A stretch of DNA of 64,000 bases. Source: Phaeobacter piscinae. Lineage in GTDB: Bacteria; Pseudomonadota; Alphaproteobacteria; Rhodobacterales; Rhodobacteraceae. A model generated the notes under the pieces. It saw only the letters and a program-made list of their open reading frames with translations. It did no database searches and was not told the origin of the DNA. Where the stretch lies: assembly GCF_002407245.1 (NCBI RefSeq), contig NZ_CP010681.1:3108501-3172500 (forward strand). Reading direction: 5' to 3'. A program made the translations under genes and the position numbers. This document shows positions 8,880-17,523 of this stretch, piece by piece (position 1 is the first letter of the stretch; each line of letters starts with the position of its first letter).

Positions 8880-9425
8880 TTATCCTTTCATCCGGTCGGC
8901 AACCGCAGCTGCGACGGCTTTTTCGTCTGCCTTGCCACCAAAGGTGGCGACGATCTCAGCGGCGGTATCAACAGCGACGGCTTCGACGCTGGCGATGGCA
9001 CCGGCCTTGATCTCGGCGATGACGGCTTCTGATTCCACTGCCTTGGCCGCAATCTGTGCGTCTGCCTTGGCAATGGCCTCATCCAGATCTGCCTGAATTT
9101 CCGCACGGGTTTCAGCAGCGATGCGCTGAGCCTCTGCACGGGCATCTGCCAGAGCTTGGTTATAAGCGGTTTCGGCCTCTACGGCTTTGGCCTTCAGGTC
9201 TTCAGCCGCGGCGAGGTCGTTGGTAATGGTTCCCTGACGCTCGGCCAACACTGCCGCAATGCGGGGCAGCGCGATGCGCGACAGGATGAAATAGATCACG
9301 ACGAGCGTGACCACGAGCCAGAAGATCTGGTTCGCATAGGTCGAGAAGTCCAGCTGCGGCATACCGCCCGAACCGTGGGCGGCCTCTGCGGCACCGTGAC
9401 CTGCGTCCTGCGTCTGAGTTGCCAT
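8880..9425 (-). CDS. ATP synthase F0 subunit b'
   Basis: 181 residues. A leader of about 20 polar residues ([18 protein letters not shown]) precedes the membrane helix [21 protein letters not shown] (about 33-53), then a long charged coiled coil. This is the b' (AtpF' or AtpX) type found in photosynthetic and alpha-proteobacterial synthases, where b and b' form a heterodimeric stalk. An AGGAGG ribosome site precedes the ATG at 9425. Confidence 0.92.
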   Translation of the reverse strand: MATQTQDAGHGAAEAAHGSGGMPQLDFSTYANQIFWLVVTLVVIYFILSRIALPRIAAVLAERQGTITNDLAAAEDLKAKAVEAETAYNQALADARAEAQRIAAETRAEIQADLDEAIAKADAQIAAKAVESEAVIAEIKAGAIASVEAVAVDTAAEIVATFGGKADEKAVAAAVADRMKG

Positions 9426-9511
9426 GTCGTCCTCCTAGGGAACTTGCCGTTACACCGGGCGGCGCGGTCATCCACACCGCCCGGCCGTAAGGAAAATGGT
9501 TCCGAAGGGTC

Positions 9512-9736
9512 TTAGACGGCGAACATCAGCAGCAGAGCGACCAGGAACGAGAAGATGCCCAGAGCTTCTGCAAATGCGATGCCGATGAAGAGGGTTGCGG
9601 TCTGGGAAGCAGCCGCGGAGGGGTTGCGCAGAGCGCCTGCCAGGAAGTTAGCAGCAACGTTGCCAACACCCAGTGCAGCAATACCAGTACCCATGCCAGC
9701 CAGGCCAGCGCCGATGTGTGCGAGTTCGCCTTCCAT
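9512..9736 (-). CDS. atpE: ATP synthase F0 subunit c
   Basis: 74 residues forming two membrane helices joined by a polar loop with RNP at residues 37-39. The ion-binding carboxylate is E57 in GIAFAEALG. Glycine-rich packing in helix 1 ([17 protein letters not shown]) is typical of the c ring. Ring-forming rotor of the proton channel. Ribosome site AAGGAG lies before the ATG. The 86-base gap to b' is the largest in the operon and could help set the higher c-subunit level. Confidence 0.96.
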   Translation of the reverse strand: MEGELAHIGAGLAGMGTGIAALGVGNVAANFLAGALRNPSAAASQTATLFIGIAFAEALGIFSFLVALLLMFAV

Positions 9737-9793
9737 TGTGTATCTCCTTACGATTGGAAGTTGAGGATCTTATTGTTCGGACCTGACCGCGTC

Positions 9794-10597
9794 TTAGTGC
9801 GACGGGTGCAGCGCGTCCTTCAGGTACACGCAGGTCAGAATGGTGAACACGTAGGCCTGAATGAAGGCCACGAGAACTTCGAGTGCGTAAACCGCGGTGA
9901 TGGCAAAGATCGGCAGGAAGCTGAACAGGCCCAATGCGCCTGCAAAACCTGCGAATACCTTCAGAACCGCGTGGCCCGCCATCACGTTACCCGCAAGACG
10001 AATGCAGTGGCTGACAGGACGCACAAAATAGGAAATCAGTTCGATGATCGCGAGCACCGGGCGCAATGCCAGCGGTGCGGAGCCAACCCAGAACAGGCCC
10101 AGAAACTTAGTCCCGTGCAGCACAAAACCAGTCACGGTCACGGTCACGAACACCAGCATGGCCAGAACTGCAGTCACGGCAAAATGCGATGTGGTCGTGA
10201 AGCTGCCCGGGATCAGGCCCAGCATGTTCGCGGTCAGGATGAACATGAACAGGGTCATGATATAGGGGAAGAACTTCAGACCGTCTTTGCCGGTCACGTC
10301 TTCGACCATCTTATAGATGAAGCCATAGGCGAGTTCAGCAACCGACTGGATGCGCGACGGGACAATCGCGCGTTTTGCAGACCCCAGAACCATCAGCGCG
10401 AAGATCGCGACAATCGCAAGACCCATCCAGAGGGTCACGTTGGTCGGAGTGTAGAAGTTCAGCTCACCTGCGCCACCCAGCGGCTTGACCAGGAACTGGT
10501 CAGTCGGATGGATCTGGAGGCCCGGAATAGCGGGGGCAAAGAACAGCCCAGACGCAAGTACCAGCAGAAAAGCTGCACCAAAGATTAGTTTGCCCAT
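9794..10597 (-). CDS. atpB: ATP synthase F0 subunit a
   Basis: 267-residue membrane subunit that forms the proton half-channels. The essential arginine is R200 in [16 protein letters not shown]; other family marks are IHPTDQF near residue 30, NMLGLIPG and [16 protein letters not shown] near the end. The motif around the arginine reads CIRLAGN, where most bacteria have LRLFAN. A ribosome site AGGAG precedes the ATG at 10597. Confidence 0.95.
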   Translation of the reverse strand: MGKLIFGAAFLLVLASGLFFAPAIPGLQIHPTDQFLVKPLGGAGELNFYTPTNVTLWMGLAIVAIFALMVLGSAKRAIVPSRIQSVAELAYGFIYKMVEDVTGKDGLKFFPYIMTLFMFILTANMLGLIPGSFTTTSHFAVTAVLAMLVFVTVTVTGFVLHGTKFLGLFWVGSAPLALRPVLAIIELISYFVRPVSHCIRLAGNVMAGHAVLKVFAGFAGALGLFSFLPIFAITAVYALEVLVAFIQAYVFTILTCVYLKDALHPSH

Positions 10598-10624
10598 TGT
10601 CCCGTTTCTCCTGTCGCCGGGGGA

Positions 10625-10969
10625 TCAGTCCCGGTCCTGCGCATCTTGTTCGGCCATTTCGGCCAGTTTCTTTTCCTGGATCTCTTGCGCGCTGCGGAGC
10701 ATTGTCTTCACCCCGGCCGCCAGACCCAGCATCGTGAACAGCACCAGAAAGATCGGTATGGTCCCAAGCAGAAGGTCCAACCCGTATCCGATACCAAAGC
10801 CGATCATCAGACCGGCCACCAACTCAATCACCATCCGCCAAGCTTGATTGGCTGTCGAATAATGCTCATCCACGCGCGGCTTGGGCTCTTGGGCCTTACG
10901 CGCCTCTGCCAACTTGGCCTCTAGCTGCGCCAAGCGCTGCTTGTCTGGCTCTTGTGACACGGTCGCCAT
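10625..10969 (-). CDS. atpI: ATP synthase assembly protein AtpI
   Basis: 114 residues: a charged N-terminal coiled segment (RLAQLEAKLAEARKAQ), then two membrane helices (MVIELVAGLMIGFGIGYGLDLLLG and IPIFLVLFTMLGLAAGV), then a charged tail. AtpI helps assemble the c ring and is the usual first gene of F0 operons. The ATG at 10969 is preferred; an in-frame GTG at 10975 would add two residues. This is the promoter-proximal gene of the operon. Confidence 0.88.
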   Translation of the reverse strand: MATVSQEPDKQRLAQLEAKLAEARKAQEPKPRVDEHYSTANQAWRMVIELVAGLMIGFGIGYGLDLLLGTIPIFLVLFTMLGLAAGVKTMLRSAQEIQEKKLAEMAEQDAQDRD

Positions 10970-10990
10970 CCTCACGTGAATTCTGTTGCG

Positions 10991-11019
10991 GTGCTAAGGA
11001 GTCCTCGCCTCAGAGTCAA
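10991..11019 (-). promoter_or_regulatory. Candidate sigma-70-type promoter of the F0 operon
   Basis: On the minus strand TTGACT (complement of 11014-11019) and TAGCAC (complement of 10991-10996) are 17 bases apart, about 22 bases before the atpI start. The -35 is good and the -10 is poor (3 of 6), so the call is weak. Confidence 0.35.
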
Positions 11020-11165
11020 CAACCCTGAAAGCCCTGCGACGTCGAGCGCAACTAATTGTAATTATTAAGTTATGCCTGGGGCCTACCGCATCACCTCCTG
11101 CACGTCTGAGGAGCAGGCGACGGTTTTTCGGTCAAAATCCATATTCAACCAAAAGGTTGATTTTA

Positions 11166-12059
11166 TCAGAGGGCCGGTCGCCGCCGAATTTTACGCAGCA
11201 GGCGACCATCGATCAGCGCCAGTCCGATCAGGATCAGGCTCATCCCTGTCAGGTGCTCCAGTTTGAGCGGCTCCTGCAAGATCCAGGCCCCCATCGCCAG
11301 GGCGGAAACCGGCGCGATCAGCGTTGGCAGGGTGATATTGGTCGGCCCAACCCGAGGCAGCACCCAATAGAACAGGATGAAAGCTGCGGACGTCAGGATG
11401 AAACCGATGATGAACAACGCGCCCCAAGTCTCCAATCGGGTGATCACCGGCAGACCTTCAGCCCAAATCGCCAGCGGCGTGATGGCCGCAGTGGCCCCGG
11501 TCAAGGCAACAGCGACAAGGACCACTGGATCGATGTCACGAAACTGGCGGGCAATATTGACCGAAAACGCGTAACACAACGGCGCACAAAGCGTAACGAG
11601 CACAGCCCAGACCTCGGACTGGCGTCCGCCATGCAGCAGCGGCCACGACAAGACTAGAATACCAAGAAAGCCGAAAACCACGCCCAGTGACTTCTGCCAG
11701 GTCGCCCGCTCTCCACCCGGCCAGAAATGCGCCACCATAACAGCAAGCGCCGGGGTAAACGCATTGAGGATCCCGGCCACGCCGCTGGCAATATGCTGCT
11801 GTCCCAGCGCGTAGAAGGCAAAGGGCGCCGCATAGCTCAGGACACCAAAACCAAAAAGCGCCAGCCAACGCCGTGGTTGGTCCGGCACCCGCTTACGCGC
11901 CGCCACGACATAGATCCAACATCCCAGCGCACCAAAGCCAACCCGCCCCATGGACACCGACAATGGTCCCAGCTCGCGCAGTAAAACAGCATTGAACATG
12001 AAGGACATGCCCCAGCCGATCCCAAGTACAAAGATCGCCGCCCAGTATTTCAATGCCAT
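11166..12059 (-). CDS. EamA/DMT-family transporter (297 aa)
   Basis: Ten predicted membrane helices in two five-helix EamA repeats. The first repeat starts YWAAIFVLGIGWGMSFMFN and the second ends LIAPVSALAMGAWILQEPL, the usual EamA signature. Such proteins export amino acids or other metabolites across the inner membrane; the substrate cannot be inferred. Divergent from the ArsR-type regulator at 12155, which may control it. Confidence 0.86.
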   Translation of the reverse strand: MALKYWAAIFVLGIGWGMSFMFNAVLLRELGPLSVSMGRVGFGALGCWIYVVAARKRVPDQPRRWLALFGFGVLSYAAPFAFYALGQQHIASGVAGILNAFTPALAVMVAHFWPGGERATWQKSLGVVFGFLGILVLSWPLLHGGRQSEVWAVLVTLCAPLCYAFSVNIARQFRDIDPVVLVAVALTGATAAITPLAIWAEGLPVITRLETWGALFIIGFILTSAAFILFYWVLPRVGPTNITLPTLIAPVSALAMGAWILQEPLKLEHLTGMSLILIGLALIDGRLLRKIRRRPAL

Positions 12060-12154
12060 ATCATGTCTCTTTCGCGCTCTGTCGTCGTTGCCGGTGATAT
12101 GCAGCTAGCGGCTTGGGATTGTCGACCCGCATCTTGCGGTTTAGGTGTGTCGGC

Positions 12155-12502
12155 ATGAGCGATCCTCTTGATACCGTATTTGCCGCCCTTGCGGACCCAA
12201 CCCGGCGCAGCATTCTGACCATGCTGCTGGAGGACGACATGGCCGTCACCGATGTTGCTGAACCGTTTGACATGTCGCTCGCGGCGATCTCCAAACACCT
12301 GATGATCCTGACACGGGCAGGCCTCATTGCGCAGGAAAAACGTGGCCGCGTGAAGTGGTGCAAGCTGCAGCCGGACGCCATGCGGTCCGCCTCCGTCTGG
12401 ATGCAGGGGTTTGGTCAGTTCGAGCCCGTCAATCTGGACGCGTTTGAGCGCTTTCTGGAAACCGAACTCGGCAGCCCGACAGCAGATCCCGCCTCCGAGT
12501 GA
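12155..12502 (+). CDS. ArsR-family transcriptional regulator (115 aa)
   Basis: Winged-helix regulator: DPLDTVFAALADPTRRSIL at residues 3-21, then a recognition helix around SLAAISKHLMILTRAGLI and the wing with EKRGRVKWCKL. There is no CxC metal motif in helix 3, so this is a non-metal ArsR of the SdpR/PhlG-like type often found beside small operons. The start is the ATG at 12155; an earlier in-frame start at 12113 gives an unrelated tail. The EamA gene at 12509 runs convergent to it with a 6-base gap. Confidence 0.82.
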   Translation: MSDPLDTVFAALADPTRRSILTMLLEDDMAVTDVAEPFDMSLAAISKHLMILTRAGLIAQEKRGRVKWCKLQPDAMRSASVWMQGFGQFEPVNLDAFERFLETELGSPTADPASE

Positions 12503-12508
12503 AGCGGG

Positions 12509-13417
12509 TTAGCCTGATTGCGTATTCGGCACTGCGCTGCGCCCCTCCCGTAGCAGCAACCAAAGCGCCCAGATGGTGCAAACCACGCCCAGCGCCACGA
12601 TGCCACTAGGTGCCGGACGGCCCAGCGCAATTTCCCACAAGATGACCCAGCTTGGCGTCAGGTAGGTATAGGCCATGACCTTGGCTGAGGGCAGATGTAG
12701 CGTTGCATATTGTAGCAGAACAAATGTAGCGGCACTGGCGATCAGCGCAACATAGAGCAGGACCACCCAGACAAGCGGTGACAGCCCGGTCCAATCCGTG
12801 GCGCGAATGTCGCCCCAGCCGACCACCAACAGGATTATTGCGCCCGCGACCAACATCCCGAAGGTGAACACCACCGCGGGCTCGCCCCGGTTCAGCAAGC
12901 GTACCATCGGCGTATAGGCGGCGTGGGCCACACATCCCCAGAAATATATCATCTCTCCACGGCCAATTTCAAAGGCCCAGATGGCCGACGGGTCGCCGCG
13001 AAAAATCACCCAGATTGCCCCCACAGCACCAATCGCCAACGCCAGCGCCATCCGCCATGTCGTGATCTGGCGTAGCAGGATCCATCCGAAAACCCCACTC
13101 AGCACCGGTGTAAGTGTAAATACCGCAGCCGCACTCACTGGCGCGGCGGTTTGCAATCCGTAGAACATCAGCACGAAGTAGATGGCAAACAGCCCCCCCA
13201 GCACGAGGAAACGCCAAGGCGCCACAAAATCTTTGCGCCGCAGGCCATGGGTGAGCTGTGCCGCAATGCCGATCACCACCGCAGCAATCACAAACCGAAT
13301 GGCATTGAGGGCCATGGGAGCGATGTCATTGGCCACCATCGCGCCAAGCGAAAACGATCCGGCCACCAAGGCCGAAAACACCAGCATTGCGAGATGACCG
13401 CGATAGCTCGGTGTCAT
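12509..13417 (-). CDS. EamA/DMT-family transporter (302 aa)
   Basis: A second ten-helix EamA exporter, unrelated in sequence detail to the one at 11166. The N-terminus MTPSYRGHLAMLVFSALVAG starts the first repeat, and the second repeat ends SAKVMAYTYLTPSWVILWEI. The start codon overlaps the LysR stop by four bases (13414-13417), so the two genes are translationally coupled and probably the regulator controls the exporter. Substrate unknown. Confidence 0.86.
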   Translation of the reverse strand: MTPSYRGHLAMLVFSALVAGSFSLGAMVANDIAPMALNAIRFVIAAVVIGIAAQLTHGLRRKDFVAPWRFLVLGGLFAIYFVLMFYGLQTAAPVSAAAVFTLTPVLSGVFGWILLRQITTWRMALALAIGAVGAIWVIFRGDPSAIWAFEIGRGEMIYFWGCVAHAAYTPMVRLLNRGEPAVVFTFGMLVAGAIILLVVGWGDIRATDWTGLSPLVWVVLLYVALIASAATFVLLQYATLHLPSAKVMAYTYLTPSWVILWEIALGRPAPSGIVALGVVCTIWALWLLLREGRSAVPNTQSG

Positions 13418-14292
13418 GCGGTCCAGGCCTTCGCTTCGGCTTTCAGGAAGCTGAGGAAACTCTGCACCTTGGTTGTGCGGTGCAGATCAACATGGGTGAC
13501 AAGCCACAATTCGCCCGCCCACTCTGGCAGGGGTTCCATCATCTGGGTCAACCCAGGATGCCGCTCCGCCTCCCAGCGGGTCAGGAAACCAATCCCCGCT
13601 CCTGCCAGCAGAGCCTCCTGCATCGAGACGGCGTTCACGCAGCGAAACGACAGCGCACTCTCGGGCGCGTGGGCACGCAGCCAGCGGGAATAAGGCGCCC
13701 GGCTATCTATGTCGTCATTGCAGATGAACCGATGGTTGGACATATCGTCCAGCCCTTTCAGCGGACCGAACCGTTCAATATATGAGGCACTGGCGTAAAG
13801 CCCGTGTTGTTGCCGCATGAAGGGCTGAACCACATTGTCGGGCTGTTCCGGCGGAGATCCGGCGCGGATCGCGACATGCGCCTCCCCGTATTCCAGTCGA
13901 AACAGGCGGCTACCGGTCAGAAAGCGGATCACCAACTCGGGGTGTTGACGCTGAAATTCCGTGAGCGCGGGCACCAGCAGTGTCGACATCGAGGACAGCG
14001 AGGTCACGACCAATTCGCCGGATACCGCATCCCCATGCCCTTTGAGCCGACCAACCAGCTGACCAAACTGATCATCCGTGGCCTGCGCCACCCGCAGCAG
14101 ATCTTGGCCGGCCTCGGTCGGGGTGTAACCACGAGCGTGGCGCTGGAACAGCTTGACGCCGAGACGCGCCTCAATTGCATCGACGTGGCGGATGACTGTC
14201 GCGTGATGGACGCCCAACACCTCGGCGGCGCCGCTCACGGTTCCCATCCGAGCCACCTGATAGGCGGTGCGTACCTCGTCCCAGTTTTCCAT
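13414..14292 (-). CDS. LysR-family transcriptional regulator (292 aa)
   Basis: N-terminal winged helix (residues 1-60), with VSGAAEVLGVHHATVIRHVDAIEARLG as the helix-turn-helix and GYTPTEAGQDLL after it. The substrate-binding domain follows from about 90 to 290. The first helix lacks the usual FVAVAE start but the family is clear. The ATG at 14292 has an AGAGG about six bases upstream; an in-frame GTG at 14298 has none. It lies directly before and overlaps the EamA gene, an arrangement typical of self-contained exporter units. Confidence 0.86.
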   Translation of the reverse strand: MENWDEVRTAYQVARMGTVSGAAEVLGVHHATVIRHVDAIEARLGVKLFQRHARGYTPTEAGQDLLRVAQATDDQFGQLVGRLKGHGDAVSGELVVTSLSSMSTLLVPALTEFQRQHPELVIRFLTGSRLFRLEYGEAHVAIRAGSPPEQPDNVVQPFMRQQHGLYASASYIERFGPLKGLDDMSNHRFICNDDIDSRAPYSRWLRAHAPESALSFRCVNAVSMQEALLAGAGIGFLTRWEAERHPGLTQMMEPLPEWAGELWLVTHVDLHRTTKVQSFLSFLKAEAKAWTA

Positions 14293-14398
14293 GGTCACCT
14301 CTCATCTGCGTATTACTTGCCGCAACCATGCACATTCCGCAGGCTCTAGCCAGCGAAAGGTTCAAATTTGCGCAGTGATCACACAATGCCCTGCCACT

Positions 14399-14926
14399 TC
14401 AGACCCAGGTGATTGTAACGCTCAATCGATCCATCACCTCCAGAAATGCCTGTCGCGTCAGGGCAACGGTGCGATCATTCACCAAAGGATGCATGTAGAT
14501 CACATCCGCCTGCTGCGCAGCCTTGTCCATATAGAAGTGCACATCTTGATTGACCCCGTTGACCATCGCCAGTGGAGTGACAGCGCCAGGGCGCACACCC
14601 AGGGTTTCCAGCAGGCGCTCCGCTGATCCAAATGACAGTTTTCCTAGTCCCAGATCAGCCGCCAGCGCTTTCAAATCGACATCGCGGTCCTGCTCAAGGC
14701 TGACCAGATGATTGCGTTTTATCTTGTCCCGCAGGTAGAGGTTCTTAAGCCGCAGCGCGCGCTCCCCTGCCTGCATGAAGCCCGCTTCAACCGCCTTCGC
14801 GTCCTCGACAGTGCGCAGTGGCACATGACTGTGCAGCCGGAAGCCAATGCCCCACGCATCCAGCTGCGCCAAAAGTTTGTCGGAAGAAACAGGCAAGCTG
14901 TCTTGAAACTGGGATGATGCGTCCAC
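14399..14926 (-). CDS. YbaK/ProX-type aminoacyl-tRNA deacylase
   Basis: About 175 residues of the YbaK/prolyl-tRNA-synthetase-associated domain family, which removes wrongly attached amino acids from tRNA. Marks are LRTVEDAKAVEAG, the lysine-bearing LKNLYLRDKIKRNHLVSLEQD and the GAVTPLAMVNG turn. The best match is the free-standing ProX (Ala-tRNA-Pro deacylase) type, but specificity cannot be shown here. A GTG at 14926 with GAGG upstream gives the usual N-terminus DSLPVSSDKLLAQLDAWGI; an ATG at 14992 would add 22 residues and is less likely. Confidence 0.8.
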   Translation of the reverse strand: MDASSQFQDSLPVSSDKLLAQLDAWGIGFRLHSHVPLRTVEDAKAVEAGFMQAGERALRLKNLYLRDKIKRNHLVSLEQDRDVDLKALAADLGLGKLSFGSAERLLETLGVRPGAVTPLAMVNGVNQDVHFYMDKAAQQADVIYMHPLVNDRTVALTRQAFLEVMDRLSVTITWV

Positions 14927-15035
14927 TGTGGCCTCATTGATCTGCACAAATGATATCGCCCGCAGATCAATGTGAAACACGAGGGCATGCAAGGGGGAAC
15001 ATCGCTATTCTGCCTGCTTTCTTATCAGCGTTTCA

Positions 15036-17030
15036 TCAGCGCCCGCCACCTGCCGCAGATGATGTGCGGCGCGCCTCTTCGTAGTGATCGAACCCGCTTG
15101 AGAACCAGGCTGTTCCGCGAGTTGCGCTGGCAAGGCTGCTACAGAGCTGGTCCTGAACCGCCACCGGCAGCAGGGTTTCAAACACGTCCCAGCCTGCGGC
15201 CTCGGGGTGGGCTGCGAAACCAAGTATCTGCCCCTGCATCCCGCTGACCACTGGAACAAGCCCACCAGTGAAGACCGAAGGGACGTGGATCTCCACCCGC
15301 ATGATGGGTTGCAGTACCACCGACCCCGCCTCCGCCAGCGCCTCACGAACCGCAGATTTGCCCGCCGTACGAAACGCGTAGTCAGAACTGTCAACGGAGT
15401 GGTGCTTGCCATCCTTCAGGGTCACCTGCACATCGACAACAGGATGGCCGCTGGCACCCGCCTTCAACGCCTCGCGCGCACCCGCCTCCACCGACGGAAT
15501 GTAGCCCTTTGGCACCGCACCGCCTTTGACCTCATCGGTAAAATGGAAACCCGACCCGCGCGCGGCTGGCGCAAGGCTCAACACCACATCGGCAAACTGA
15601 CCAGCTCCGCCAGATTGTTTACGGTGGCGATGATGGATTGTGACTGGTCGCGTGATGGTCTCCCGCAGGGCGGGCGGAACAGGTTCATCTCCTACCTCGA
15701 TACCGAACGAGTCGCTTAGCAGCCCTAGGATACGGCGCAGATGCAGCGGCCCTTGCAGGTGCAGCAGCGCGTGCCCGCTGATCTCATCCTGTTCGACCTG
15801 CATGCCGGTATCAATCTCAGCAATGCGCTCCAGCGCTGCGGTCAGCCGGACATCATCGCGATCGTGCACGGGCGTGACGATCCGCTGATAGCTTGACGGG
15901 CGCGGTTGGGCCCACTGCGGCAATTGAGCGGCACGGTTTTCCAGATAGGCGTACCCAAGGCTCAGGTGATCCGATTTCACAACTTGCGCGATATCCCCCG
16001 GTGCAAGGTCACCAGAACCGGAGGGGGATGGGTTGCGGCCATTGCCAGCAGCGCGCCCGGTGGCAGGCGCGCTTGCGCCGGTTTTCGCAGCCGTACCCTC
16101 CCCCCTCAACTGCGTCATCGCTCCAAGGTTGCCACCTCCAACCTGCGCCCCCGCTCCCACCGGTTGGCTCAGCGCGCGGACGACGACCGTCTTGCCGAGA
16201 TGTTTAACAAGGTCTCCGATACACCCTACTGCCAGAGGCTGCCCGTCCGCTGCCAACCGCTGTGCTGCGACCTCAACCGCGGGGGCCTCATGGCGCAGGG
16301 ATTTCATCAGACGCAGGATCCCGTTGCGATGAAGCGCAGACCCCAAAAGCGCCGGGATCAAATCGTTATGCTGCAAGACGCGGGTGGCCACATCATAGAC
16401 CGCTTCTGTCAGCGGCTTGCGATCTTCGATCAGTTGCTCCAGCAGATCGTCGTCATAGTCAGCCAACGCTTCCAGCATTTCTCCCCGCGCCTGACGTTCG
16501 CGGGCATGGATGCTATCCGGAAAAGCCACCAGGGCTGAGGGCTGCCCCTCCTGATATTTCCACGCCCGTTCTGAGATCAGATCCACCGCCCCGATCACCT
16601 CCCCCCCGGTCCGCATCGGTATCTGGCGCAGGACGATATTGTGCCGACAATAGGTTTGCAGCGCGGCGACGATATCGGCCACCCGCCCGGCGGCCTGATC
16701 CATACGGTTGATAAAAAGAAAGGCGGGAATACCCGCCTCTTCGACCATCCTGAGATAAGGCGCGGCCAAAACCCCGGCAGATGGATCCGCCGACACGCAA
16801 ACAACCGCCGCATCGCTGGCTGCCAACGCCGGCCCCGCCGTCGCCAAGTTCTCAACCCCGCCGGCAATATCAATCACGCCCCAGGCCTCATCCATGAATG
16901 GAAACGCTCTCAACTCCGCAACACCTGTGGCCTGCTGCGGCTTCTGCTCTGGCTCCTGAAGTGTCGCTAGGGCTTTTGCCAGCTCAGTCTTGCCGGAATG
17001 AGAGGGGCCAATAACTGTAAACACACGCAT
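15036..17030 (-). CDS. EF-G-like translation factor paralogue with degenerate GTPase site
   Basis: 664 residues with EF-G domains II-V recognisable at the C-terminal end: RKQSGGAGQFADV (domain IV), GYIPSVEAGAREAL and the final PVVSGMQGQ. The G domain is odd. The P-loop is GPSHSGKT (residues 8-15), but the G3 motif reads DIAGG (54-58), so the catalytic His of DTPGH is glycine; G4 is NRMD (108-111) where NKMD is usual; and the G2/switch I part is much shorter than in EF-G. A Gly/Ala/Ser-rich insert lies in domain II (about 312-357). The start at 17030 has AAGGA upstream; longer in-frame extensions do not match EF-G. A paralogue of fusA, function unknown, not the housekeeping factor. Confidence 0.82.
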   Translation of the reverse strand: MRVFTVIGPSHSGKTELAKALATLQEPEQKPQQATGVAELRAFPFMDEAWGVIDIAGGVENLATAGPALAASDAAVVCVSADPSAGVLAAPYLRMVEEAGIPAFLFINRMDQAAGRVADIVAALQTYCRHNIVLRQIPMRTGGEVIGAVDLISERAWKYQEGQPSALVAFPDSIHARERQARGEMLEALADYDDDLLEQLIEDRKPLTEAVYDVATRVLQHNDLIPALLGSALHRNGILRLMKSLRHEAPAVEVAAQRLAADGQPLAVGCIGDLVKHLGKTVVVRALSQPVGAGAQVGGGNLGAMTQLRGEGTAAKTGASAPATGRAAGNGRNPSPSGSGDLAPGDIAQVVKSDHLSLGYAYLENRAAQLPQWAQPRPSSYQRIVTPVHDRDDVRLTAALERIAEIDTGMQVEQDEISGHALLHLQGPLHLRRILGLLSDSFGIEVGDEPVPPALRETITRPVTIHHRHRKQSGGAGQFADVVLSLAPAARGSGFHFTDEVKGGAVPKGYIPSVEAGAREALKAGASGHPVVDVQVTLKDGKHHSVDSSDYAFRTAGKSAVREALAEAGSVVLQPIMRVEIHVPSVFTGGLVPVVSGMQGQILGFAAHPEAAGWDVFETLLPVAVQDQLCSSLASATRGTAWFSSGFDHYEEARRTSSAAGGGR

Positions 17031-17523
17031 CTGTCTTGATCCTTCTGTGGCTGCAAAGCCGCCCGATGAAGGAATACGACAGGAACGTCGCACCAGATGC
17101 CTTGAGAATAGCTGCCTCTGCAGTGGGGGCTTGGCTGACCCATGTTTTTGTTCATGTCTGACATCTACCAAAGAGCCATCGCATAGGCGCTGTTCACGCA
17201 CCTGCAATGCGATGGCGCTTGCACGCGTATAGACGTGCCCCGCACTCTGATACTCCCCCACCGCAGTGCCTTGCGTCAACCGTTGCGCTCAACGCATGGC
17301 AGCGGGCCATCTATTCCCGGCCTAAGCGGTCCGGGTTGACTCATTGCGGCCAAACGCGTAACGCATGGCCCAAATCCGGGAGCCGCTACAGTCTTCCGGT
17401 CCCTGCCCTTGCCAGGGATCGCCCTCCACCAGCGTGTTACGCCCGTGGGGGTGATTGCGCATGGATCCTTTGCTCCCTACATGTGGGGCGCCCACGTTGA
17501 AACCGGCATAGGAGGCCGAAGGC
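17031..17523. other. Intergenic region between the EF-G-like gene and ffh (493 bases)
   Basis: Divergent region that must hold promoters for both genes. I see a small hairpin at 17281-17294 (cgttg/caacg) and the ffh ribosome site (AGGAGG about eight bases before ATG 17524). No gene is convincing: the open frames lack coding features. The 4.5S RNA, often near ffh, was looked for and not found. Confidence 0.5.

Noticed and set aside
9716-10588. A 290-codon plus-strand frame across atpB
   Set aside because: It is rich in His, Gln and Asp and opposes the highly conserved ATP synthase subunit a gene; a shadow.
17360-17420. A segment on the minus strand resembling the 4.5S RNA tip (ACCGGAAGAC)
   Set aside because: The flanking bases do not pair to form the conserved domain IV stem, so the call as ffs fails.
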